DNA of 64,000 nt from an uncultured Eubacteriales bacterium. Its GTDB lineage: Bacteria; Bacillota; Clostridia; Peptostreptococcales; Anaerovoracaceae. The stretch spans positions 10,816 to 74,815 of the forward strand of contig CAJTYS010000018.1 of the NCBI GenBank assembly GCA_910583765.1, given 5' to 3'. A program made the position numbers and the translations under genes. The notes beneath the pieces were generated by a model, which saw nothing but the letters and a program-made list of their open reading frames with translations, searched no databases and had not been told where the DNA came from. Shown here piece by piece: positions 43,235 through 51,803 of the stretch (the stretch's first letter is position 1; the number at the start of each line of letters is the position of its first letter).

Positions 43235-43771
43235 TCAGGCCTTTTTCTTGCAGCTTTCCAGCAAACGGCGGGTTCCCGTAATTTCAGCGTCCACTAAATC
43301 CATCATCCTTTTCACGTTTGCGGCATGGAGCGCAGGCACCTGGCTTTCCCACAATGGGTTCACCTGCTTTTGGATCCCTTCCCGGTATTTTTGCAAAAGA
43401 TCGAGGCGTTTTTGTAAAAGTTCCTGCTGCTGCTCGGGTGGAAAGACGCTGAGGAAAAAGGCGGCGATGGAGAAGATATTGGTATCATAATTGAACTGTA
43501 AAATAGAGGCCCGCAAGGTGTCCTCAAACGCGGCTCTGCCTTGATCGGAAAGGCGGTACACAGTGCGGTCCGGCATGTTTCCCACCTTTTCTGCGGTGCC
43601 CAATAAAAGCCCCTTTTTTTCAAGGGTTTTCAGTGTGGAATAAACAGTCGAATCAGCGATGTGGAACCACCATTTGACGTTCATGTAGTCCAAGCGCTTG
43701 ATGATTTGGTACGCATTGAGCGGCTTTTCATAAATAAGGCCTAAAAGCATGGTTGCGGGTTTTGATAACAT
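43235..43771 (-). CDS. PadR-family transcriptional regulator
   Basis: 178 residues, PadR with C-terminal Vir-type domain. The winged helix covers LGLIYEKPLNAYQIIKRLDY to DSTVYSTLKTLEKKGLL; the dimer helices follow. AAGGAG precedes the start. The region upstream holds a symmetric candidate operator. It could control itself, the lipoprotein or the divergent CPBP-LysO genes. Confidence 0.88.
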   Translation of the reverse strand: MLSKPATMLLGLIYEKPLNAYQIIKRLDYMNVKWWFHIADSTVYSTLKTLEKKGLLLGTAEKVGNMPDRTVYRLSDQGRAAFEDTLRASILQFNYDTNIFSIAAFFLSVFPPEQQQELLQKRLDLLQKYREGIQKQVNPLWESQVPALHAANVKRMMDLVDAEITGTRRLLESCKKKA

Positions 43772-43804
43772 GATGCGTTCTCCTTGACAGTCAATTGATT
43801 TTAT

Positions 43805-43826
43805 AGTACTTTATATATAGAGTACT
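43805..43826. promoter_or_regulatory. Candidate PadR operator
   Basis: AGTACT-N10-AGTACT, with an AT-rich centre, lies 34 bases before the padR start. The half-sites are themselves palindromic. Binding is inferred from position. Confidence 0.4.
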
Positions 43827-44051
43827 TGGTATAAACACTATTATCATAGCACAGGGAAACTGAAAATGGAATGCTGAAAGAGAAAATTTTGCGGGTCATA
43901 GTGGAGAATGTGTGGTAGATTTTCGTGTGGCAGCGTTTGTGTATAAGGCGATTTGCGCGCCTGCTTGTGAAATTCAAGGCCAAAGCGACGATATAGAAAG
44001 GGCTACATCAATCATGAAAAGCTTTGTAAAAACAGGTGAAAGGAATTGAAA

Positions 44052-44807
44052 ATGAATCAACGAAAAACAATTGCCTGCTGCGTTTGCCTCGAGATTATGG
44101 TGATCCTTTGCGTGGCGCTGGCAAATATGTATCCGAGGCCATTGTGGTATTTTTTCTGCTATAATCTTTTGTATGGTGTGGTGTTCAGTTTCCTGGTCCC
44201 CATGTTTTTACTGCGCAAAGAAAAAAATCTGTTTGCCCTGATGGGTTTTACATTCTTTGGCAAGAGGCAGCTTCTGGTTTTAGTGATATTCGCCAATTTT
44301 TCAGTGGGCGGCCAGCTGATCCCTATGGCGGCCGCTGGCAGAGCGATCCCCTGGGGCCTGCTTCCTATGGGCATTGTGCCGCTGATCATGACCACGTTTT
44401 TTGAGGAATTCTTGTTTCGAGGATTCTGCCAAACCAGATTGGAAAAAGCCTTCGGGCCATTGCCAGCGATCTTTGCTTCCGGGCTGATGTTTTCCCTTTA
44501 CCACCTGGGATACCCTGGGTTTCGCACCTTGGGAGACTTGCTGCTGCTGTTGGCCGTTGGCATAGGGTTCGCTGCTGCGTACAAACTTTCCGGCAGCAAT
44601 TTGATCGTGGCCTATTTTGTGAACCTTCCCAACGCCTTTGTGACGTATATGCTAAAATTTGAACAGTTTCCATCGATGAAGCTGTCATCGACTGTAGCCA
44701 GCGGCGTTACGTTGTGTCTTGTGGCCATCGTTTTTATTGTACTTGCGGTGTTGGGGAAGATCAATGATAAGGGAAAAAGGAAACGGGAGAGTGGAGGTGC
44801 GGTATGA
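44052..44807 (+). CDS. CPBP-family intramembrane metalloprotease
   Basis: Abi/CPBP membrane protease with several hydrophobic segments. Motif 1, FFEEFLFRGF (EExxxR, near 118), and motif 2, FSLYHLG (near 153), are intact. Family members process prenylated proteins or bacteriocin-related peptides; the target is unknown. The ATG at 44052 follows AAAGGA. Its stop overlaps the start of the LysO-like gene by four bases. Confidence 0.85.
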   Translation: MNQRKTIACCVCLEIMVILCVALANMYPRPLWYFFCYNLLYGVVFSFLVPMFLLRKEKNLFALMGFTFFGKRQLLVLVIFANFSVGGQLIPMAAAGRAIPWGLLPMGIVPLIMTTFFEEFLFRGFCQTRLEKAFGPLPAIFASGLMFSLYHLGYPGFRTLGDLLLLLAVGIGFAAAYKLSGSNLIVAYFVNLPNAFVTYMLKFEQFPSMKLSSTVASGVTLCLVAIVFIVLAVLGKINDKGKRKRESGGAV

Positions 44808-45744
44808 CTTGGATGTCTTTTGTCTGTTTGGCTATTGGTTTCTTGATTGGGATCATATCCAAAGATGAGCGATTTCTAAAAGGGGTGGATCGTGTTTCCA
44901 CCATTGCGATTGCCATGCTGATGTTCAGCATGGAACTGGGGATTGGCATTGATCAGACGATTTTCGATGAGCTGTTCAAAATCGGTTTTCAATGCCTGGT
45001 CATATCTTGCTGCGCCATTTCATGCAGCGTGGCCTTGACTATCGTTTGCGAGAAAACAGTGCTGCCATTAAAAAAGGTCGATGAGGAGCTGAGTAAAAAG
45101 AACGTGGAGCTGAGCCAGGGAGCGGCGCAAGATGGAAAACCGGACACGCTGCTGGTTTGGCTGATGCCAGCTTGTATTATTGCGGGCCTTTTGGCTGGCG
45201 CAGCTTTTAGGATCAGCGTTGCCTATGCTTTCGTGGACAAATCCATCACCGTATTTCTGATCGTGCTGTATGTATGCGTGGGCATCTCACAGGGAGCAAA
45301 CAAAGAAGTCTATCGGTTTATCCGCTTGCTGGGGATGAAGATACTCTTTCTTCCGGCAGCGATTTTAGTAGGCAGCATACTTGGCGGGTATGTCGCAGGC
45401 ATGCTGCTGGGGATCCCTGGGCAGTATCGGTCATATCTGCGGGCGGCATGAGCTACTATAGCATCACAGGGGCGTTTATGACGGAGGCCTACGGGCTGGA
45501 AGTAGGCGCATATGGTTTCTTGGTGAACGTGATGCGGGAATTTTTGACTGTGCTGATGCCGGTTTTGGTGAAGATCAGCAAGGGCAGCCCGATCGCAGGG
45601 GGAGCTGCGGGGAACATGGATACTATGTTGGCTCCGGTGACGAAATTCGTAGGAGTCAGGTTGGGACTGGTGACGCTGGTGACGGGCACGGTGCTGACGT
45701 TTGTGGTGCCGTTTTTGCTGCCGCTGATGGCGGCGGTGGGGTGA
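44804..45744 (+). pseudogene. lysO: LysO-family lysine exporter with a frameshift
   Basis: LysO (YbjE/DUF340) proteins export lysine. The first frame runs from 44804 and encodes the N-terminal two thirds (WMSFVCLAIGFLIGIISKD, then membrane segments). It breaks near 45413-45420 and ends at 45451. The rest continues in the frame one base back: WAVSVISAGGMSYYS to the C-terminus at 45744. Adding one C in the ATCCCTGGG stretch restores IPWAVSVISAGG, so a one-base deletion (or a sequencing error) explains it. The combined length of about 313 residues is normal for the family. It is coupled to the CPBP gene. Confidence 0.82.
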
Positions 45745-45947
45745 GGAAGTTTTTGTGTTGGGAGGGTAGATGAGGGGCTTGTTTCTTTTGTTATGGTATT
45801 GATTGGGGGTTGATGAAATAATGGAAAATATAGAGCTACAAAGAAGGAAAAGGAAGAATTTTAAAATTATTGGGTTTACATCTTTGAAAATGTGACAAAT
45901 TGTTCGGAATTGCAACAGGTTAGTAGTGGAGAAATTGTGATGAGGTG

Positions 45948-45956
45948 TGGTATGAT
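45948..45956 (+). promoter_or_regulatory. Extended -10 promoter outside the left inverted repeat
   Basis: TGGTATGAT is an extended -10 element; no good -35 is seen. Transcription would begin near 45963 and run into the left repeat and the gene behind it. The 45745-45971 gap holds nothing else recognisable. Confidence 0.5.
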
Positions 45957-45971
45957 TATCAAAATAACTAT

Positions 45972-46016
45972 AAGATAATAGATGATTAACATTTAATATT
46001 GAAGGTGGCATATACA
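45972..46016 (+). repeat. Left 45-bp inverted repeat of a probable invertible segment
   Basis: 45 bases identical, in reverse complement, to 48911-48955. It contains GAAGGTGG, the ribosome binding site, and ends on the first base of the ATG at 46016. The sequence is AT-rich. Confidence 0.92.
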
Positions 46017-47149
46017 TGGTATTAAAAATTTGGGTAGGAAAAAGAGAATCAGATATATTGACTTATAAATACTTTGACATATCAATTACATTTTGGGGGA
46101 GTTCTAATAATAGAAACCATTCTTATTGCACTACTGAACGATTAAAAGATAACTATGGGAACGATTTTACACACTATGTATTAAAGCTCTTACTACAATA
46201 TATAGAGCAATCTCCAAAAAGGAGTATCGAAATTCATTTTTATAATAACTCATTTGCATACAAATTAATAAAATTAGAACCTATTTTAAAGAATTATATT
46301 GTTAATATAAATTCTCAAAGAATTTTTGATATTGTAAGGCATAAAACCTTATCCAGAGTATGGTTGCAAAATACCGTTGAAGTACCTCAGTTTATTTATT
46401 TGTCAAAACATGAATGTCAGTACGACAAATTAGTAGATAGATTTCCCCATTATAACAAATTTATCATTCAAAAAAGTATTTCTGGTGGAGGAAATGGCAC
46501 CTATCTACTCTGTGCAACTAATTGGGAAGATATCATTTATAATCTTAACAATGATGATGTTTTTTTAGTTTCACCATACTACGAAAAAAATATATCGCTA
46601 AATTGTCATCTAATAATAGATAATACATCAATTACTGTTTTTCCAGTTTCTAAACAGCTTCTAAGATATGAAGATAACCAAGTGTCTTACTGTGGTAATC
46701 AATATCTTGTTAATAATAGCAAACTGTCTGTCCTTACAAAAGAAGTTGCAACAACTATAGGATACAGATTAATGTCTGCATCCTATAGGGGAATATGTGG
46801 ATTAGATTTCATTTTCGCTAATGGAAAATTAATGCTCATTGAAATAAACCCAAGATATCAAGGCTCTTCTTATTTAGTAAATGCAGAATTAAAAAGGCTA
46901 CATTTACCATCATTATTTGAATTGAATAATATGGCCTTTAGACAGCACATAAACGAAGAATTATCTAAAAAAATATCTAAAATGGAGATTTCATATGAGT
47001 CTCACACTTGTATTTATAGAGAAGAATCATCTATTGCTATAACTGATTACCCTCGAAATGTACGCCTATTCTTAGATGGTTTACCGCAGACCTACACATA
47101 TGAGGATGGTGTATATTTATATCGATATTTAAAAAAATGTAAACGGTAA
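46016..47149 (+). CDS. ATP-grasp domain protein
   Basis: 377 residues with low-GC codon use. An N-terminal domain (about 1-105) precedes an ATP-grasp fold: the glycine loop SGGGNGTYLL (near 158) and the metal-binding IEINPRYQGSSYLV near 283, with GICGLDFIF before it. ATP-grasp enzymes join a carboxylate to an amine or thiol using ATP; the substrate is unknown. Peptide modification is one possibility, but no precursor peptide was seen. The start codon overlaps the end of the left repeat. No close relative is elsewhere in the window. Confidence 0.78.
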   Translation: MVLKIWVGKRESDILTYKYFDISITFWGSSNNRNHSYCTTERLKDNYGNDFTHYVLKLLLQYIEQSPKRSIEIHFYNNSFAYKLIKLEPILKNYIVNINSQRIFDIVRHKTLSRVWLQNTVEVPQFIYLSKHECQYDKLVDRFPHYNKFIIQKSISGGGNGTYLLCATNWEDIIYNLNNDDVFLVSPYYEKNISLNCHLIIDNTSITVFPVSKQLLRYEDNQVSYCGNQYLVNNSKLSVLTKEVATTIGYRLMSASYRGICGLDFIFANGKLMLIEINPRYQGSSYLVNAELKRLHLPSLFELNNMAFRQHINEELSKKISKMEISYESHTCIYREESSIAITDYPRNVRLFLDGLPQTYTYEDGVYLYRYLKKCKR

Positions 47150-47405
47150 ATTCCATCTGTGTCTTGAAAAAAGTATCATTGTTAAGACGGCTATACTTTC
47201 TGCGCTTTAGCTAATTCCTTCCGTAATGGGTTAAGGGTTCTCTTATTTATAATCCATGTATAAGACTCTTCTGGGTAGGATAGCCTCACATACGAATGGT
47301 TTCATCATTGATATGTGCTTATGATAAAGTGTAATACTGGTTTTGCCCTACAACATATTGTGATTCAGCTTCTTTCGAATCCCTTGAGGTGTCCAAATTT
47401 TTGTT

Positions 47406-47439
47406 CATACCCCTCCATCCTAAAATATGGAAGGGTATG
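47406..47439. terminator. Hairpin at the centre of the invertible segment
   Basis: CATACCC(C)TCCAT pairs with ATGGA(A)GGGTATG. It lies in the 47150-47484 gap between the two converging genes and could stop transcription from either side. Nothing else is recognisable in the gap. Confidence 0.55.
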
Positions 47440-47484
47440 TTGCGATGTTGGAACACTTTTTGAAGCTGTTTATTTTACACCAAA

Positions 47485-48909
47485 TTATTTATTATTGATC
47501 TCAATATTTCCATTGTTATTTATTGTAAGATTTAATATTACAATACCAGAATTTTTTAATTTATCCTTATGCGATACAATTTTTTCATAATCTATGTCCT
47601 CAATTTCTTTAGTTTTCATAGCTTGGCTTATGGCAAGTTTTGTTTGTATAGCAGAAAAAACTAATGAAAAAGTATTCATTATGAGTGAAATGTTATTTGG
47701 ATCAGAAAAAATTGTTATAAAAATGTCCCATGGCGAATTGTGGCGTAATTCAATAGAATAGTTACATTTTCCCTCTAATAAACTGTCAATAGTGTTAAGT
47801 AGTACTGACATTTTTTGTGTATCAATGCTATTGATATTTGTTGATAAAGACACTTCTATTTTTTGCTCTTTTAGATCGTCTAGCAGAAGTTGACGAACCT
47901 CAGGTAAATAGTGATTTAAATTACTATATTCGAAATCTTGAAAATTTATTTTACTTATTTTTTCAAGAATATACTTATATAAGCACTGTCTTTCATGTAT
48001 AGTTATGTTATCAATATATTTTAATTGTTTACAATAGTTTTTTAACATACGAAATCTTCTTAATTCAATGCTTAAATTTATTCCATTTATCACTGAAGAA
48101 AACGCTTCATCATACATATTTTTACAGATCAAAATATTGGTAAGCGGAAAATAATTATGTGTATATTTATAAAATTCTTCTAATTTATCTATATTTTCCA
48201 TATATTCATCAACTGTAATTCCGTCTTTTTTTTTGGCAGATGTAATGCGTATATTATCAGAAGTATGAGTTAAATAGTTTAAACCGTTAAAAATATATGG
48301 AATCGTAGGGAACGGCAACTTAACCTCATCCAATTTTATATTATCAAAAGTAGCAAACTCAAAATTCATACTTTTAAATTTGACACTTTGCAAGAGTGTA
48401 TCTTTAAATATTGCGTTTTCTAGCGACACTGGCATCCACTTACAATTCAAAAAACTACAATGGGTAAAAATAGTATCATTCATTAAGGCACCCTTAAATA
48501 TACACTCTGAAAAAATAGTATTGGTAAAAATACTCTTACTAAATCTTGTATATTTTAAGCCCTCTTTAATACTATCAAATGTACAATCTCTAAAATCACA
48601 TGACTGAAAATTTGTGTTTATAAAATTACATTCGTAAAACTGAGAATTGGTAAATAATGATCCCGCTAATCCACCATCCGAATAATTTGCTCCATCAAAA
48701 ATACAATTGTAAAAAAAAGATTGACGTAAATTCTTGGTCGAAAAATCTTCATGTATCTGTACACCTTCATTCACCTTTAATGGTGTGGGATTAAAATATA
48801 GCTTGTTTTTCATATGCTCAGACAATTCTTGAGATAATCTAGCTGCTTTTGCATCGTCAACATAAAAAAAGCTCTCAGTTTCTTTTATTATTTTTTCTAA
48901 ATACTCCAT
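47485..48909 (-). CDS. Pentapeptide-repeat protein with long C-terminal domain
   Basis: 474 residues, low-GC codon use. A run of pentapeptide-type units covers about residues 55-200 (CIFDGANYSD, NFINTNFQSCDFRDCTF, TIFSECIFKGALMNDTIF), which should form a right-handed beta helix. The C-terminal 270 residues are helical, with a hydrophobic stretch (ISLIMNTFSLVFSAIQTKLAI) near 410 and a beta-rich end. Function unknown; pentapeptide proteins include gyrase-protecting and scaffold proteins. Translation starts one base inside the right repeat, with the same ribosome binding site as the ATP-grasp gene. In the present orientation no strong promoter is seen. Confidence 0.75.
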   Translation of the reverse strand: MEYLEKIIKETESFFYVDDAKAARLSQELSEHMKNKLYFNPTPLKVNEGVQIHEDFSTKNLRQSFFYNCIFDGANYSDGGLAGSLFTNSQFYECNFINTNFQSCDFRDCTFDSIKEGLKYTRFSKSIFTNTIFSECIFKGALMNDTIFTHCSFLNCKWMPVSLENAIFKDTLLQSVKFKSMNFEFATFDNIKLDEVKLPFPTIPYIFNGLNYLTHTSDNIRITSAKKKDGITVDEYMENIDKLEEFYKYTHNYFPLTNILICKNMYDEAFSSVINGINLSIELRRFRMLKNYCKQLKYIDNITIHERQCLYKYILEKISKINFQDFEYSNLNHYLPEVRQLLLDDLKEQKIEVSLSTNINSIDTQKMSVLLNTIDSLLEGKCNYSIELRHNSPWDIFITIFSDPNNISLIMNTFSLVFSAIQTKLAISQAMKTKEIEDIDYEKIVSHKDKLKNSGIVILNLTINNNGNIEINNK

Positions 48910-48910
48910 T

Positions 48911-48955
48911 TGTATATGCCACCTTCAATATTAAATGTTAATCATCTATTATCTT
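48911..48955 (-). repeat. Right 45-bp inverted repeat of a probable invertible segment
   Basis: Exact reverse complement of 45972-46016. It places GAAGGTGG before the ATG at 48909. Confidence 0.92.
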
Positions 48956-49039
48956 TCACTTCATCTATCTGGCTAATCCCAGACTTCTGTTAAAGATATT
49001 TTAAAGGATAACTTTTTATTATCCCCCAATTCCCAATCA

Positions 49040-49062
49040 GGCGGCATCCCCAAGATGCCGCC
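49040..49062 (-). terminator. Hairpin after the recombinase gene
   Basis: A perfect 9-bp stem, GGCGGCATC/GATGCCGCC, with a 5-base loop. No T-run follows, so termination is uncertain. Confidence 0.45.
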
Positions 49063-49075
49063 CAACACATGCTTT

Positions 49076-49999
49076 TCACTCTTTCAAAATCCGATTCCTC
49101 GGATGCTTATTCGCAAGAATTTTCCGCTGCTTGCTTGCGGAAATATGCGTATAAATCTGCGTGGTAGTCACAGAACTATGCCCCAGCAGATTCTGAATGT
49201 AACGAATATCCACGTCTTCTTCCAGCAAGAGCGTAGCAAAAGAGTGGCGAAACATATGGGGCGTGATATGCAGATCGCAGCCTGACAATTTTGCGTATTT
49301 CCGAATCATGTTGCGAATGGACTGTTCCGAATAACGAGCACCCCAATTATTGACAAAAAAGAAGCCAGAGGACTGGATCTCTGTAAGAAAAGCTTTCTCA
49401 TAAGCTTGAAGGGCCTTGATCACATCGGAGTTTTCCATATAAAGGATTCGTTCCCGTGCGCCTTTTCCATAGATTTTCAGCGTTTTATCTACGAAATTAA
49501 TGTTTTCCGGCTTCAAAAAAGACAGCTCCGACACTCGAATGCCTGTGGCGAACAACAGCTCCAGCACAGCAATGTCCCGTAAAACATAGCGGTGCTGCTT
49601 TTCTGTCAAAGGGGAATGATCTTTTGCGTGGTAGACTGTTCGCAATAGGGTTTGAATAGTATCCAGCGGGATGGTTTTGGGGAGCAGGGCGGGTTCACGA
49701 AAGCTGGTACGGATTTTGGAAAAAGGGTGCAGGTCTAAAATCTCTTCATAGACCAGATAGCTGCAAAAAGCCTTTAATGCGGCCACCTTGCGCTTGGCGC
49801 TTTTCGGCTTGTACCGCTGATTCAAAGAACGAATGTATGCCGTGAGGTGCGCGCGTTCAAAAGGACTGGACACGTTAGAAGAAAAAGCCAGGAATTGGTT
49901 TAGGTCAATGGTGTAAGCCTTGATGGTTTTGCTGCTGAGCTTTTTCTGCAAAGAACAATAGCTGAGATAATCATTGAAAATAGTTTTTAAATCGTACAT
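49076..49999 (-). CDS. Tyrosine recombinase, likely invertase of the adjacent segment
   Basis: XerC/D-like recombinase of 307 residues. It has an N-terminal core-binding domain (YLSYCSLQKKLSSKTIKAY) and a catalytic domain with TGIRVSELSFL (Arg, near 162), HMFRHSFATLL (His-x-x-Arg), LGHSSVTTTQIYTH (His and Tyr). AAGGAG lies 7 bases before the ATG at 49999; the longer frame is not supported. It is the nearest gene to the 45-bp inverted repeats. Xer-family recombinases such as RecV in C. difficile invert similar switches. It is too unlike XerC or XerD context to be the chromosome dimer resolvase with confidence. Confidence 0.88.
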   Translation of the reverse strand: MYDLKTIFNDYLSYCSLQKKLSSKTIKAYTIDLNQFLAFSSNVSSPFERAHLTAYIRSLNQRYKPKSAKRKVAALKAFCSYLVYEEILDLHPFSKIRTSFREPALLPKTIPLDTIQTLLRTVYHAKDHSPLTEKQHRYVLRDIAVLELLFATGIRVSELSFLKPENINFVDKTLKIYGKGARERILYMENSDVIKALQAYEKAFLTEIQSSGFFFVNNWGARYSEQSIRNMIRKYAKLSGCDLHITPHMFRHSFATLLLEEDVDIRYIQNLLGHSSVTTTQIYTHISASKQRKILANKHPRNRILKE

Positions 50000-50213
50000 G
50001 AAACTTCTCCTTATGTAAATTTTTAGTTCCATTATAAAAAAATGTTTCGTTAGATAGCAACAGAAATTCTAAGATACATGAAACTTCCAGGCTAATATGC
50101 TTTAGATACTATCTTTTTGTTATAAATTAGTACAAGTAAATTGGATGCGGGCCTTGCAGAAAAAAGACACTTTTGGGGAGTCTAACACGGTAAGAAACAA
50201 AAGGTTGAAAATA

Positions 50214-50375
50214 ATGAGAGCATATCCAGAAATTCATAAAGATTCCACGATCAAAAACATCAGACAAATCAGGAAATATCATTCTCTACGGCATATGAAA
50301 ATGAGTCTGAAAGAAACCCTAGAAGATACGAGGGAAGAGGCGGAGCGGATATTGGAAACGGCAGAAAGGAAATAG
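50214..50375 (+). CDS. Small basic protein of unknown function
   Basis: 53 residues, MRAYPEIHKDSTIKNIRQIR at the start and a charged helical end (KETLEDTREEAERILETAE). AAAGG lies 9-10 bases before the ATG. The frame extends upstream to 50145 without a ribosome binding site. A hairpin follows. Real expression is uncertain. Confidence 0.4.
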   Translation: MRAYPEIHKDSTIKNIRQIRKYHSLRHMKMSLKETLEDTREEAERILETAERK

Positions 50376-50414
50376 GTTTTAGGTTCGCCAGGATGCGCAT
50401 AAAGAAAAACAACA

Positions 50415-50445
50415 GCCACGCCAGGATATTTCTCCCCAGCGTGGC
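50415..50445. terminator. Hairpin between converging genes
   Basis: GCCACGC and GCGTGGC pair around 17 bases, with an A-rich stretch to the left. Confidence 0.5.
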
Positions 50446-50586
50446 CATTGTGATTTCACAAAGAATTGATTCTAACAGCACAAAATAAAAACAAAATTTT
50501 CACAAGCATCCACGAAGAAACACAAGAAATTTGTCAAAAATCTTTAGACCCTGGTGGCTTCAGGCTGTTCTCAAAACATACAAAAT

Positions 50587-51714
50587 CTACTCAAAAATCT
50601 CCGCCGTCTTCTTCATGATCTCGCTAATTGGCAGGTGCTGCGGGCAGTGGCCTTCGCAGGCTTTGCAGGCAACACAGTCGCTGGCCCGATGACCCTTTGG
50701 CAGCCAGGTCGGATAATCATCCTTGATCTTCGGATTTTCCTCATAGAGAAACCAGTCGTTGTAAAAGCGGATGGCAGTCGGGATGTCGATCTTCTGCGGA
50801 CACGGCATGCAGTACTTGCAGGCTGTGCAGGAATACTGGATCAGCTTGTTGTACTCCGCGGAGGCCTGATCGATGATGGAACGCTCTTTTTCCGTCAGGC
50901 TGTTCGGGGCTGCGTCTGACAGGATCTTCAGATTCTCTTCCAGCTGCTCCGGCGCGCTCATGCCGCTGAGGATGGTCATGACCTCTGGATGATCCGCCAC
51001 CCAGCGCAGCGCCCATTCTGCGGGAGTCCGCTGAATCTCTGCTTGTTTCCACAGGGCTTCGATGCTGTCAGGCAGCACGTCCGTCAGTTTGCCGCCCTTC
51101 AAAGGTTCCATGATCACCACTGGGATGTTTTTGGAAGCCGCGTAGCGCAGGCCTTCTTCTCCCGCCTGCAGCTCCTTGTCCATGTAATTCAGCTGGATCT
51201 GGCAGAAATCCCAATCCCATGCGTCAATGACTTCCTTGAACATAGGCAGCTCATCGTGGAAGGAAAAGCCGATATGTTTGATCTTGCCTTCCGCCTGCTT
51301 TTCTTTCAGAAAATCCAACACATGGAACTTCTGGACCCGCTTCCAAATCGGAACCGTGACATTGTGGACTAAATACATGTCGATCACATCCACGTCCAGC
51401 CTAGCGAACTGCTCATCGAACAGGGCTTTCATTTTTTCTTCGTCCTTTGCCAGCCATACCGGCATTTTATCAGCCAGGAACACCTTTTCCCGATACCCAT
51501 CTTTCAGCGCTTCGCCCACGACTTTTTCCGATTCACCATCGTGGTACATGTAGGCAGTGTCCACGTAATTCACGCCGCAATCAATGGAATGGCGGATCAT
51601 GGCAATGGCCTCGGGCCGATCCACTTTACCGTCTGCGGTCAGCGGCAGGCGCATGGTCCCCATGCCCAGTAAAGAAACTTGTTCCCCTGTTTTTTGAAAT
51701 GTACGATATTGCAT
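50587..51714 (-). CDS. Aldo/keto reductase with C-terminal ferredoxin-like domain
   Basis: 375 residues. The N-terminal TIM-barrel has the family start LGMGTMRLPL and VDTAYMYHDGESEKVVGEAL. Two cysteine clusters follow near the C-terminus: CTACKYCMPCP (near 293) and CVACKACEGHCP (near 350). These make a 4Fe-4S-binding addition common in anaerobe members of the family. The substrate is unknown. AAAGGAGG precedes the ATG. Confidence 0.92.
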   Translation of the reverse strand: MQYRTFQKTGEQVSLLGMGTMRLPLTADGKVDRPEAIAMIRHSIDCGVNYVDTAYMYHDGESEKVVGEALKDGYREKVFLADKMPVWLAKDEEKMKALFDEQFARLDVDVIDMYLVHNVTVPIWKRVQKFHVLDFLKEKQAEGKIKHIGFSFHDELPMFKEVIDAWDWDFCQIQLNYMDKELQAGEEGLRYAASKNIPVVIMEPLKGGKLTDVLPDSIEALWKQAEIQRTPAEWALRWVADHPEVMTILSGMSAPEQLEENLKILSDAAPNSLTEKERSIIDQASAEYNKLIQYSCTACKYCMPCPQKIDIPTAIRFYNDWFLYEENPKIKDDYPTWLPKGHRASDCVACKACEGHCPQHLPISEIMKKTAEIFE

Positions 51715-51803
51715 ATGCGTTCCTCCTTTTTGTGGTATACTGAACCCATGGATTCATGGTAAAATCATATTTAAGATTATACTAGGAGAAAGGAACAAAT
51801 GCA

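Larger units (their letters stand above)
45972..48955. other. Probable invertible (phase-variable) DNA segment with two alternative genes
   Basis: Two perfect 45-bp inverted repeats bound 2984 bases. The two genes inside converge, and each begins at the inner edge of a repeat with the same ribosome binding site. A promoter lies outside the left repeat only, as far as can be seen. A tyrosine recombinase gene lies 120 bases outside the right repeat. Inversion would exchange which gene is read from the outer promoter. In the drawn orientation the ATP-grasp gene is on. Confidence 0.75.

Noticed and set aside
45972..48955. Insertion sequence or composite transposon bounded by the 45-bp inverted repeats
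   Set aside because: No transposase lies between the repeats, the repeats contain the start signals of both inner genes, and no flanking target duplication was seen. An invertible segment explains more of what is visible.
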